Shown: positions 21,200 through 33,041 of the stretch, in pieces | How the letters are laid out: every line of letters starts with the position of its first letter | Numbering within the stretch: the stretch's first letter is position 1 | Source: Sequoia sempervirens | Taxonomy: Eukaryota; Streptophyta; Pinopsida; Cupressales; Cupressaceae | Assembly (NCBI GenBank): GCA_007258455.2 | Contig: VDFB02000003.1 | Coordinates: forward strand, 39,480,248-39,544,247 | Reading direction: 5' to 3' | DNA length: 64,000 bases | Translations under genes and position numbers: made by a program | Notes under the pieces: generated by a model | The model's input: the letters and a program-made list of their open reading frames with translations, nothing else | What the model was told of the DNA's origin: nothing | Database searches by the model: none

Positions 21200-23470
21200 G
21201 GCACTACATGTCAAGACCTTGGGTGACGAGGACTAGGCCGGGTGAGGTGGTGATTTTAAAGTGAGATGTCGAGTGGTTATTTTATTTCATAACTATGTAT
21301 GGTGGGTCCTTGGCCTTTATGGGTTGTCTTCTCAAATGTACTAAATATCCCATCAAATCTCTGGGAATGTGTGTAATGTGATGTTTATCGCTAACTTACT
21401 TGATAATTCTATTTTAATCAACCTAATGATGAGCATAAGATTTTATGAGGCGTACTTACAAAATTCAATTTTTTTCCCCATGGCTAAAAGGTCTAGAAAA
21501 ATGTGTAATCTCATTGGGATTTTTGGCACGACGGGTATTAATTATCTAATTTTCATTATCATGGCTTATTGTCTTAGCTTATGGTACTTAAGGGATGATT
21601 ATGGCCCTGCATAGTTGGCGTCATCAGGAATGACCCATTGAAGCGTGTAAACGTCTGACAACTTTAATTGTGCCTTACTGTCCCAGGTGGCTTGGCAATG
21701 ATGTTTTAAGAAAGGGTAAATTCACCAGCAGTCGGTCCATTTAATGGCTAACTTTGTTTCTCTCGGCTAGTTTCTGTGTGCTATGGGTCAATATGGGTGG
21801 CGATAGGGTCAAGACCAAGCCTGACAATTGTGATGAGTTTTGCAGGGACCCCATAGCATTCCATATCTATATGGAAGGAGGTTTGGCACCACTTTTAGAG
21901 AGTCTGGTGGGCCATGATGAGAAAATTTCAACTCAATTTGCTATTTTATGGAAGGATAGGCGTGTCACCATGGGAGGAATTTCGTTTGAGGTGAATGAGG
22001 AAGTGATTGGAAAGGCAACACGCCTCTCCTGCGATGGAAAGAAATACAAAAAGCACACCAAAACATAAGACCTGGAGAGTCTCAATGCCTTCTTCAAGGA
22101 TAATGAGAAGCTGGTTAAAAAGTAGTCGGGTTTCGACCGTGAGGCGCAGCTAAAACCCTGGGACAAGGTGTGTCTTACTCTTATGAAATATGTTACTTTA
22201 TAAGGTAGATATAAGGTTTTTTACTTTTACCATATGTCATTGCTAAACCACCTATGACACAAAATGATCCTCAACTTTCCCTTCTTTCTATTGACCTCCC
22301 TAGAAAATTTGATCAAAGAATCCCATGATGCTACCGCTCTCAATCCTAATCTTCCACCTCCCTTGTCGTTGCACTAGGGCCTAATCCATAGGCTCTATCA
22401 CTTCCATGTGGCCTTGTGCCCTCATAAACCAACCTCAACTATGCGTGTGGAGGAATTGGAACGACCTGACCTTTCCTCCAATAAACCGTCCCCTGTTACT
22501 TTGGTGGATCCTAAGTGGAAAACCCCCATGCCTAAAAATGAACCCTGTGTTGAGCCTAAGTCTAAACCCCCATCAAAAAAGAAGAAGGGGAGGTTGGGTT
22601 GGGCTAGTCCAAGGCTACGATTGGGTTATGTGAGCTAAAAAACAAACCCATCAAGAAGGATAGTAGACCCACTGCTAAGAAGAAGGGGAAAAAGGAAACT
22701 CCATGCTAGGTGGACATGTCAACCACTGACAATGAAGGAGAAAAGTGCTGAGGAAAAAGACTCCAAGGGTGACACCAAGGTGGTCACAAGCATTGCTGTG
22801 GGGACGAAACAAACTAGTGTGATGAGGTCCCATAGACTGGTGAAGAACAAAAAAGGGATTTTGATGGACGATATTTCTAGTGATTCAAGCAAACTGGCGG
22901 CATAGTCGAAGGAAAGAAAGACACTGTTGAGGAGATGGAAGAAGATTTTGTGGAGGGCCCTAGTCATTTCTTAGAAATGAACATAATGCCTAAGGAGAAT
23001 TCCACCCACTCCTTGGATCCTAGGGCTTGTGAGGAAGAGGCGACCCAGTGGAAGAACGACAAGGATGAGGACTTCAACATGCTGCAGAAGCGGGTTGTTA
23101 AACTTGAATGAAAATTCAATAGGTTGGCTCGTTTCACTATTAAAATGATTCATAGATTTGTCGTCACACTTTCCGATGTCATCAAGGATGAAGTGGACAA
23201 GAATATTGTGGGTGAAGGTCCCAACTAGATTGGGGACGATGTTTTAAACCTCCTCATGTCCAGAAATGGGAAAGTGGGGATAGTTAGTGGTCGGGTCTGT
23301 GTTGTGTTGGGTTTTTGCTGTTAGTGTGTAGTGTCTATGTCCTTTTTTCGTTGTTTTTAGTTTAGTTTCTATGGTTTTTTGATGAACTTGGTTCCTTTTT
23401 GGCCCTGTGGGCTCTTCGTGTAAAGGGCACAACACCCTAAAAATGCTGCTTATCTTATAAAAAACTATTT
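21200..23470 (+). pseudogene. Decayed protein-coding block of unknown family, downstream of LINE-A
   Basis: The plus strand keeps coding character in shifting frames. One piece (about 21795-22066) reads GGDRVKTKPDNCDEFC, IAFHIYMEGGLAPLLES, FAILWKDRRVTMGGISFEV and NEEVIGKATRLSCDGKKY. Then come KVFYFYHMSLLNHL, a Lys/Pro-rich part (PSKKKKGRLGW at about 22580) and an acidic, coiled-coil-like part near 23040-23120. Several stops interrupt it. The end near 23460 looks like a LINE 3' end. It may be an extra 3' module of LINE-A, part of another element, or a captured gene. I do not recognise the protein. Confidence 0.5.
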
Positions 23471-24479
23471 CAATAATATTACTTATCAATTTATTTTTTT
23501 GAAAGATAATATTTTAAAGAAAATTACTCACTATATTATTTAATATTTAAAAATAATTTTATAAATGAATATTTACTTTGTTTTTAATTTAAATATACTA
23601 TTATATGTTTCTAAAATTTTATTTAATATATATTAAGCTACATAATTACTTCAAAACTATGTACTAAAATGTAATTAAGACATCTAAAGTTTTGCTTATT
23701 ATTTGATATATATAATATTTACAGTTTTATTTTTTAAAATTAAAGAAAAAATATTTAAAAATTTATTTGCAGTCTTTGTATAAAGTATGTTGAGTAGGAA
23801 GAAAGCATGATAAACAAAAAGTGAAGTTTTGGATCTTTGTTGAGAGGGAAAACTTTGTAGGTTCTAGAGGAGGATGGCAATGATAAAGATGACAAGGAGG
23901 ATGATGATGGTGAGGTTGACTAGTGGATAATAAAGTAGCTAGTGATTGGAGGAGAAACCTTGACGAGAAGGAAGAATGTTCGTTTGATTTATGGTTTGAG
24001 GGTCAACAAGTAGCCATGCTTGTCTTATTATTACTTAGACCATTGTTTGGAGTGTTCCTTTTGTAGATGGAGGTCTTATAGTGTCAATGGGATGAGGTAG
24101 GGTTTGTGGAGAAGCTTCCTTCTCCCTTCTCTATGATCTCCATTGGGAGATGTGTTGTGGTATTCCAAGATTTGGTCTAAATTGGAGAGGTCATGGCTCT
24201 AAATTTCTTAGTTTAACTATTGAGCTTGGGTTCACTTTAAGTGGGGTGGATGTGAGGCCTCCCTTCCGCTTGTTTAGAGGGGGATACATAACATATGCCC
24301 TCTCTAGTAGGATCTGTGATAGTTTTGATGCTTTGACTTTGGCAATTAGGGAGTCTGATGGATCCAACTCTATTTTCCTCCAAATTTTGTTTGTGTTCAT
24401 GAAGAGTTGAGGCAAGTAGATCTTGTTATTTTCTTATGATCATGGGTAGATGTGGCTTGTGGAAATCCCTAACCAAGCC
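23471..24479. other. AT-rich spacer and unassigned sequence between LINEs
   Basis: AT-rich to about 23780, then GC-richer with only short ORFs. Part of the right half (about 24020-24480) may belong to the LINE-B reverse transcriptase, but I could not confirm motifs. Confidence 0.45.
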
Positions 24480-26590
24480 TTGTTTTATTAGGATTGGTTA
24501 TGGGAAAAAACTAACTTCAGATCAAAGTTCCCACTTATAGGTGTATGCTCTAGGTGGCTTTCCTTCGTTGGTTGAGTTCAACTTCTTAAGTCGATGGTGT
24601 AGGCTCTTCCCACTTATAGGTGTATGCTCTAGGTGGCTCCCATTGGTTTTATTAAGGAATTGGACTCTCTAGCTAGGCAATTTGTCATCTTCTAAGTGGA
24701 GCCTTGTGAAATGGGATATTGTTTGTAGTGTGAAGTAGTTTGGTGGGCTTAGATTGTGACATTCCACTATGTCAGGGTTGGCGTTGTCTGCCAAGCTTTA
24801 CTAGAGATGGTGTTTGGAACAAGATCATGTTTGGGCCAGGATTATTTCTCACAAATATCTTAGTGGGATACCGATGGAGGAGGTTTTTCGGTATCCGCTG
24901 GTGGGGAAAGGTTCGGTGATTTGGGGAACACTTAAAATAGGTGCTAAGTTGATCAAGGAGGGATTGTTTTGGATTTGTGATAGGGGTTTGAGGCTCTCTT
25001 CTGCTTTGACTCTTGGGATGGGTTTTCCTTGATCATGAGCAGGTATCCTAACCTGCAAGATCTTTTTCAACGCTTCTTTGAGGCTAGTTGGTCTCAGGTG
25101 GTAGATTTTAAGACTTCTTAACTCTATGGGCATGTGGAGTTGTCTAGATAGAAGGCTCCTAGTGAGTGACATGTGGCTAGCTTGGAGGAGGACTATGTTG
25201 AGCTTTGAAATATTCTGGAAAGTAGACAGTGCAACTTGCTAAGGGATAAGGACAAGTTGGCTTGGAGTCTAGATCCTAGAGGGGTTTTCACGGTGGCTAG
25301 TGGGTATGAGGAGCTAATTACTCAGAAGTATGGCGGGTTGGAAGTTCCTTGGTGGAAAAATGTTTGGAATAAGTTCTCCAAGCCCAAGTGTAATTTTTTC
25401 TTGTGGAACTTAGCTTGGAATAAATGTCTAACTTGGGAAAATCTTCAAAAATGGGGATTTTAGGGTCCATCTATTTATGTTTTTGCGGATGCAGTGAGGA
25501 GGACTCTTCTCATGTGTTCTTTCATTGTCCTTTTTCTATGCTTATTTGGAATCTTTGGTGGGGCATTTGGAGACATCCCTGTGTTCATGCCTTGTCTCTA
25601 GTTAAATTTTAGTGCAGTCTGGGGAGACCTCCAACACAGGTTTCTTTCCTCCAGATTGTGTGGGGCATTGGCCCTACTTTCATCTCATGGAAAATTTGGT
25701 TGGAAAGGAACTGTAGGATTTTTCATGGGGACAAATTGATGATTCAACAGGTTTGACAAAGAACTGTTTGTATGATTCAAGAGACTATGAATGTTAAATG
25801 TGAAGTGGATTTTCCTTTGGAAATGAGCAATGATGAGATTGTGAATAGATTGGGCCTGTGTGGTTTGGCCTTCGACTCCTTTTGTGTTCGAAGAGGTAGG
25901 CATGTGAGAAAGAAGGTTCAGAGGGTTGGGAGTTGGTCTCCTCCTTTGGTGGATTTTTTGAAGATCAACACTGATGGTTCTTCTAGGGGTAATCTTGGGT
26001 CTGTTGGGATTGGTGGGGTTGGGAGAGATAGCTCTAGCTCTATTATTTTCCTATTTTCCATTCATAAACGACATCAAACCAACAATCTTAAGGAGGGGTT
26101 GGCGATTTTTTGGGCTGTCGAGCGTGCTTGTGCTCTTGGTTGGCGTAAGATTATATGTGAATTTGAACCTCAGATCATTATTAATTTGTTGAATGGGTAG
26201 AATTTGGAGGGGGTTAATTGGCAGCTAGCTTTGATTGTTCGACATATTCTACAGTTGTGTTCCACGTTGGAGGTGGTGTCTTTTATTCACATCCTGAGGG
26301 AATGGGACATGGTTGCTAACTATTTGGCCAAATGGGCCTCTAAGCATGCTGGTGACTAGTAGATTGAGGGATGGTAGTAGTTATCCCTTGATTTTTGCCA
26401 AGTTTTAGAGAAGATCATTTCGGAGGACATGACTGGTTGAGTTTGACTGTTGGTTGGTTGTTGTGGTTTTGAGTCTTGGTTGGGTGTTTGTTGTTTTGGT
26501 GTTCCTACTTCTTTTTGGGCACCCTTGTGGAACCTGATTTCTTTGTATTGGTGATTCTCTAATATGAATAAATTTTTACCCTTTTTTTTT
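24480..26590 (+). mobile_element. LINE-B, 3' half of a second decayed LINE
   Basis: Readable plus-strand parts are the RT thumb region (KWSLVKWD-like at about 24700, and WARIISHKYLSGIPMEE at about 24830), a zf-RVT-like region (25236-25610: DKLAWSLDPRGVFTVASGY, CNFFLWNLAWNKCLTWENL, then SSHVFFHCPFSMLIWNL in a shifted frame), RNase H (25930-26360) and a tail ending in AATAAATTTTTACCC and a T run. A 30-bp word, CCCACTTATAGGTGTATGCT and following bases, appears at about 24530 and again at about 24609. The sequence differs clearly from LINE-A, so this is another family member. Confidence 0.9.
25930..26360 (+). pseudogene. LINE-B RNase H domain
   Basis: SPPLVDFLKINTDGSSRGNLG carries the first Asp, NNLKEGLAIFWAVERAC the Glu, and WRKIICEFEPQIIINLLN stands where the second Asp is expected, with Glu-Pro in its place. 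LREWDMVANYLAKWAS is the C-terminal part, after a TAG at about 26199. The missing Asp and the stop indicate loss of function. Confidence 0.85.
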
Positions 26591-26806
26591 TCAAAAATCT
26601 AAATAAAAAAATAAATGTAACAAACTAAAGACAAAGTCAAAATATATCAAAATCCAAATATTAATAAAAATAATAATTTTAAAAAATTAGTAATAAATAA
26701 TAAAATTATTAAGTTAATGAATGATTAAATAAAAAATAAAACTAATTTTTAATTTATTAGAATTGAAATATAAATAAAATATGTATGTAAAAAATATAAT
26801 TAATAT

Positions 26807-26959
26807 GCCGGTATTGGCATGGTGTGATGGTTTAAAGGTGGCATTGTTGTTTGTGCCACCAAGGTTCAAACCCCATTGGGGTGGTATTGTTCATTGGTTG
26901 TAATCCGGTTCATAGCTCCGGTCAAAAGCATTTACCCCTTGATTAAAAAAAATATATAT
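26807..26959 (+). mobile_element. tRNA-derived SINE with target-site duplications
   Basis: A 13-bp direct repeat ATATAATTAATAT flanks the element (26794-26806 and 26960-26972). Inside lie a box A-like TGGCATGGTGTGATGG (26815-26830) and a canonical RNA polymerase III box B, GGTTCAAACCC (26863-26873), about 50 bp apart, followed by an A-rich tail (about 26944-26953, then AT repeats). The length of about 153 bp fits plant SINEs. It is absent from the aligned part of duplicon A. Confidence 0.88.
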
Positions 26960-26972
26960 ATATAATTAATAT

Positions 26973-28084
26973 ACTACAACCAATATTAACATATATAAAT
27001 TCAATATTAATAAATAAAAAAATATTATAAAATTGAAACAACACTACACATCAAACTTAAAAAGTTAAAAACAAAATGAAACCTATTAACAAGAAAAAAA
27101 AATCAATTTCACAATTTATTGATTTATATTATAATTATTCTATATTATAATATAGTAATTATTAAAATCTTAAAAATAAAAATAATATTTATGAAGCTTT
27201 AAATATATAATTAACTATTTATACATTATATTTATATTTTATAAAAAAAGAAATTTAAAAGTCTAAGTTTAAAAAATAAAAAAGATAAAAATTCAATTAG
27301 TAATTTATTGATTGATATATTATATTTATTTTATATTATAATATGATAATTATTAAAATCTTAAAAATAAATATAATATTTATGAAATCTTAAATATATA
27401 ATTATCTATTAATGATGTCAAATTTCCACAATCTATATTGTATTGTTCAACTTTTTTTAGATTTGATTGTGTATCATTTTTTGAACAATATACATTTAAA
27501 GATAAGAATAGATAAGAATACATTTTTTTCTTTATTTATATATTATATTTTTTAATATTTTAGAAAATAGGACGGTTGAGATATTTCAATAGGCTTACAT
27601 CCTTCTGTGCCATTTTCAACCATTGATTTTAAAAAGCAGAGCATCCACTTCATATAGATAAAAGTTGGAGGAAGATATATTTAATAAGATAAGATCAATA
27701 TTCCTTTTCTTTAAATCAGAGGATAGGAAGTAGTTTCTAAAAGGATCTCAAAATCTTATAACTTATAATATATCAATGAAAACACATCATCAACTAGTTC
27801 CTTGATTAGCGTTCTAGCAGGCTTATATACTTCTACTGAACTGAGATGATACTTAGATATAGACTATCTCAATAATATCACTATGACAATGAAAATTCTA
27901 CACATTGTCATTTGAAGTAGATAATACAAATTCTTTTTGGCAGAGACTGCATAGCCATGATGGTGAGCAACATATTCAGAAATGTAATAAATATTTGGGA
28001 TAGGAAAAAATTCAATTCTGATTTTCTCTTTTATCTTATTGCTACCTGCTTTGTTTTTAGACTTCAATGTAAGGTTCATCCGGC
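26973..28084. other. AT-rich 3' flank of ATG18-B, no gene
   Basis: Collinear with 7450-8360. Only AT-rich intergenic sequence and the presumed 3' UTR of the copy B gene. Confidence 0.6.
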
Positions 28085-31000
28085 TCAAAAAAATCTTTTA
28101 TACAATTTCTGCACCATTTCTCCTCCATGGACAGGATCAAATTCACATCTGTAGAAGCTGCAATAAAAGTAAAAACACAATGTTTAAGTCAGCATCATAT
28201 CAGACTGGTGACTGGTATTGTAAAATTGAAAACTAGTTTAATGAAAAGACAGAAACAAATAAGGTAACCAGTTAGATGGTCTTACCTTCCATCATAGCCA
28301 ACAATCAAAATAATGTTATGCTTTCCAAATCCGACAAGAGACCTCACATTTGGAGAGAAAAGAAATTGACAGAATGACCTATCTGAGTTAAAATACTTTG
28401 GAACAACTCCTGCAGCATAATTTAACAAATTATGTTTTTGATTAGATAAATTCTTTTGAATGGAGCTATGAATTGAAAAAGAGATTTGAAAAGAGTTATT
28501 TAACAATCAATTCAAATGTAGAATTACTAATGATGAGAAATATCTCTACTTTTATTGTTGTTAATCCATATGTAGAATTACTAATTCATGCAAAAAAATG
28601 GGCTTTAGAAAAATTCACTGTCAACAAATTCACCTCCAACAATTCATCGCCAACAATTCATCACCATTACAAATTCATCTCGTGGAAAATTCACCGCCAG
28701 CATTATGATATTAATGCTGGCGGTGAATTTTCCACGAGATGAATTTGTCATGATGATGAATTGTTGGATGTGAATTTGCCTGAAGTCGAAAAAATGAATA
28801 AAAAATAACACAATATAATAATAGATAGAAAACCATCTTATTTGGGTTTTCACAAGTGAGATTCCATACACCCTGAAATTGCTGTCTATCATGGAGTGAC
28901 CCCAAAAGGCTACCTCTACCATTGTACACATGTATATTCTAAGGTTAGCTTCTTACCTTTCATAAAGGAAAATGGGAAGCTACTATTCGCTCCCTGAAGA
29001 ACAAGACTAGTTTCACCAGAACAAACATTCCACCGTCTCCAAGCATTTCCTTTAATGTTGTTTGATTCTTTTCTGGCCACCTGCTCTTGTTTTGCCACTT
29101 TTTCATTGAGACCAACTATATGGACAGTACCCTTGTCACTACACATTGCAAGTAACTGAACATTCTCTGATATACCAATGCTATAAATCTCAGCTCTTTT
29201 AGCTCCTCTGCGAACCTGCCAACAGACACAACTACTCTTAAGATTTCTGTAATGGATGGTTATTTGCAGTAAATGTATACAACCAGAAATGTATGTGTGC
29301 TAGTTCAACACAGTTCTACAATAACTTTCTGCATATAAATGTGGTGATGTTTATAACTAACCATATTTTGTATAGAAATTCATGAACCATAATGTGAAAT
29401 GCGGGCCCATAATGGTTTGAAACCCTATATAAATAAGGATATTTGATTTAAGAGTGGTTTGTTGACTTCTGTATTGATTCCCAAAGATTTGTAGAGGACC
29501 TAGTACTTGAACATGTTTCAATAGTTGTTATAGCATTTGTTGATTTAATGTTCAGTATTTTTAACAATATTGGACTAATAGTCCTGACTTTAAAGTTGTT
29601 AGTGTTGATGATGACTACTCATAACTGAACGAAATGTATTCCTTAGATCTAAAAAGCAACAAATCATGTGATGCCACATCAGCGCACCAATAAAACATCA
29701 GTTAGTGCACAACTATCGGTCTCACTTTTTTTAGGCCTCTTTGGACACCTTGACAAAAAGCATCCTGATGTGGCATCATATTTGATGATGTGGCCCTGAA
29801 ACCTAAGTTATAAGCAGGGGACTTGGCAAGTAAGCTGCTGTAAAAAATTGGAGTGATTTGAAATTTCCACATAAGATTTTAAGAAGCGCGATATTAGGGT
29901 GTTCAACTACTGGATCCTCTCCCCTAGTTTGAATAGGTTTGGATATTTGATCTCTATATTGACTCTAATGACTAATCCTTTCCCTGATGATGAGTCCAGT
30001 AAAGAGAGGCAAAATTCAGGAACCCAATCAAACTACACAGGTTGGTTTCAGAAGAACAATGTAAATAACTAAGTTAATTTATTCTGAAAACTGAGTAATT
30101 TATTCTGAAAACTGAGTAAGCTATGCCATATCTATCTATACATGGTTTCAGTGTTCTGCAACTCATTTACTATTCTTCATCATGAATGCTGATGAAACTA
30201 GACCTAAAAGGTCAATAATTTTAAAACAGTAAACATAATGCATTGCACCATCAAAATTTGAACTATGAATATATATCAATTGAACAGTTGATGGTGAAGA
30301 GTTGAGAAAAGCCATACCTCTTGCAAACAGGTCCCATCCGAAGTGTTGAAGATGCGAAGCAAAGTCCCTTTTGTGCTGGCTGTTGCTAGAATAGCACCAT
30401 ACTTCGACAGAGCAAGGCAAGCAATGTGTGAGTCATGTGCAGATACAAATCTTGTTTTCCGAGGTACTAAGTGTTCAATACGAACCTGCCCTTTAAGTAA
30501 ACCAGGGCATGCCAAAACAGGACTTGATGACATATCAGAAACAGCAGAAAGGCCCTTGGTATTAGGTTGAGTCTTTATTCTATAGAGAAGCTCTGCTTCA
30601 ATTTCCACACAATTGTATACACATGTTTCCTGCTCTAAAACCACCACCATATGATCCCTTGTAATTTTTACTGCTTGAACTTTGGAATCGGTAGTAAGTT
30701 GATAAATACATCTGTGAAACTCATAGTCCCATATAATAACTTTATCAGGGGGACATTGGATGTTGTCTTCACTTCCAACAAATACTAAAATTTTGCTTTC
30801 ATAATGCATCTCCACTATGCCGATCCCTCCATGACCAAAATATCCATTGTAAACCTCTTCAAAAGGATCGCACTTGTAGACCCTGATGCCTTGATCTGTT
30901 CCACAAGCAAAGCAGGTAAAGTTCTGGTTGAAAGTTACAGTGAATAAGGTGGTTTCTGCATTTATGCTGAACTGTGACTGAAACTGGAGAGCATTTAAAT

Positions 31001-32483
31001 GCGGACTGCAAATACTTTCAGGTGATGAACATGTTTCTGTGAATCTTCTATACTCTGAATGATATGCAGGAGGTTTCAAAGATATACTGCGGGCGGTTTC
31101 AGGTGTTTGATTCCTGTCAGGAGTCTGAAAACAACGTGCAAATAAACATGACGACGTGAAAGGTAGATTGCAAGTCTGTTCAGGAGACTGGGTACTGTAG
31201 ACTCTTGCTGAAGGAGTAGGAGACAATTCTGTCATCAACAACGAATCTGTATTTTGGCTCATTGGCGACATTAGGTGGTATGCAGGAGGTGTTTCCGATG
31301 GTATATTATATGTACTTTCAGGTGAAGGGATATTGTCAAGAGTTTCAAACACTCTTGTTGATGGTGACAGTGCTGAATCTCCTGTCGTTAAGTAATCATC
31401 GCTATTGTACATTGTTTGAGGCTGTTCCTTATTGTCTGGAGTTTTAGGCACACTTTCATATGTACGCAATTCTGATGCCCTTGCAATGGACTCTTCATTT
31501 TTGTTATACTCTGGCTCTGATGGGCCAGGGGTTCCAAACAAACTTAAGAATTCAGATCCCACTACTTTTGATGATGCAAATTGAAATGACTCTGCATTGA
31601 TGTTAAGCTCCAATTCTGAATGTTTATCTCCATTTACGCTAAGCTTGGACTCTGAGCATTGATATTCTGCATTGAAACTAACCTCAAAGTCTAAATGCTG
31701 ATCAAAAGGCATTGTGGGTTTTCCGCATGTAGCAACAAGTGGTGAGTTATTTTCATGAGTGTCATCAGGTGAGGGGTTACTTTCAGGAGGGTCACAAACC
31801 TTGAAGCACTCAGATACTACTGCTTTTGATGATAAAATTGGCAATTGCTCTGTGTTTATGCGAAGTTCGGACTGAGAATGCTGATCTTCTGTATTTATGT
31901 TAAGCTCAGACTGTGCATGTTGATCTTCTATATATATGCTTAGTTTGGAATGTGAATATTGATCTTTTGCATTTGTGCTAAGCCCAATCTCCGAAAGCTA
32001 ATCAACAGATGCTAGTGATTGTTTATATCTAATATCAGGTGGAGGGTTACTTTCAAAACTTTCAGACACACTGGACCACTGAAACGCATCAACTTCTGAT
32101 GATGCAACTGGCAATGATTCTGCAATTTTGTCCGTAGACTGACCTCCAGATGTTTCAGACATATTCGAGCCCTGAATTGCTACCGGTGATTCAATTGTCA
32201 ACAGTTCTAGATTTCTGCAAAGATTGGACTCAAATTGCTTTGCAAGAGGTGTTGAAAGTTCTCTGCAAGTTGTATTAGGTGACAGACAAATTTCAGATAC
32301 GCTTATGCACTCAAATGATTCTGCTATTGCCATTGCAATTGCTTCATCGTCAAGCAAGCTGGGAATCTTCCATATATCAGACCACACCGTAGCAAATATG
32401 TTTAAAACGTTCTGAACCGACAGAAATCTCACGTATCTTGCAGAAATCGTGTAAAGAAAAACTCCAGTTGCTGTCTCCAACAT
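28085..32483 (-). pseudogene. ATG18: ATG18/WIPI-like PROPPIN, copy B (stop codon and contracted repeat array)
   Basis: The exons match copy A: exon 1 32483-30318, exon 2 29215-28957 (259 bp), exon 3 28409-28286 (124 bp) and exon 4 28157-28085 (73 bp, TGA), all with GT-AG borders. The propeller core is complete, including VRRG and GVVPKYFNSD. Two lesions affect the N-terminal part. An in-frame TAG at 32000-31998 replaces the CAG of copy A (after about 161 codons). Exactly 774 bp of repeat array are missing, in frame, at about 31765. Translation from an internal ATG (for example 31712) would still give a PROPPIN with a short extension of about 616 residues, close to normal family size. It could therefore be a pseudogene, a re-started shorter gene, or an allele with a nonsense change. 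Protein-level differences elsewhere are few. Confidence 0.88.
28625..28780. repeat. Foldback (MITE-like) element in intron 2 of ATG18-B
   Basis: Perfect 37-bp arms at 28669-28705 and 28712-28748 enclose a 6-base loop. Outside them the pairing continues imperfectly, with CAACAATTCATC on the left and GATGAATTGTTGG on the right. The arms include ACCGCCAGCATT and its complement. The intron of copy A keeps only the right arm in full. Confidence 0.88.
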
Positions 32484-32622
32484 TTTGAGAAACAGAATTA
32501 GGATCAGCTTCCACAGACAAAATAAATTTAAATTTATAAGCAATTCTCTAACAGCTAAATAATTCTAAGCCTTCATGGAACTGCTGCACCATTCCAGGCT
32601 TGAACCCTTATGAAAGTCTGAT

Positions 32623-33041
32623 TTTATAGAAACCTAAATTTATAGATAAAATGAGATTCTGATTTTATAGAAACCTAAATTTATAGATAAAATGAGATTC
32701 TAATTTTTACTTACATTGGAAAATTTTCTATCTATATATATCATTATAAAAATGAAGGGTAGATATATATTGTTAGTCGGTCTTGTCAAAACTTATCAAA
32801 AAACAAAAAACAAAAAACAAAAAAACTTTTAAATAAAATAAATAATAGATAATTATGTTTAACATTTAATTAAAGCAAAAGTAATCATTTATCAATATCT
32901 ATTTAATTTGTTTAATATTATTTTTAAAAATAATTAATTAAAACAAAATGAACATCTAAAATGGAAATTTAAGAACATAATAAATATTATTATTAAAAAA
33001 ATTATATGGTGTATTTGAAAATAAAAGTTTCTTCTTTTTAA
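32623..33041. repeat. 5' flank of ATG18-B: 39-bp-type repeat pair and duplicon sequence
   Basis: Two copies of the GATTTTATAGAAACCTAAAT-type unit (about 32620-32700) match the four-copy array at 13584. Sequence matching 14940-15240 of copy A follows directly, so the block 13741-14930 is absent here. Confidence 0.75.

Larger units (their letters stand above)
16600..21200 (+). mobile_element. LINE-A, decayed non-LTR retrotransposon with RNase H
   Basis: An L1-type order of parts is readable on the plus strand: ORF1 tail (16620-16950), ORF2 apurinic endonuclease (from 16942), reverse transcriptase (about 18020-19600), zinc-binding zf-RVT-like region (about 20060-20330) and plant-type RNase H (20679-21155). 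Frameshifts and stops (for example TAG at about 17524) break ORF2 many times, so it is inactive. It lies between the two duplicon copies. Confidence 0.93.

Noticed and set aside
31842..31844. Start of a 522-codon ORF in ATG18-B
   Set aside because: The codon is TTG (Leu in copy A as well). The first ATG in that open stretch is at 31712.
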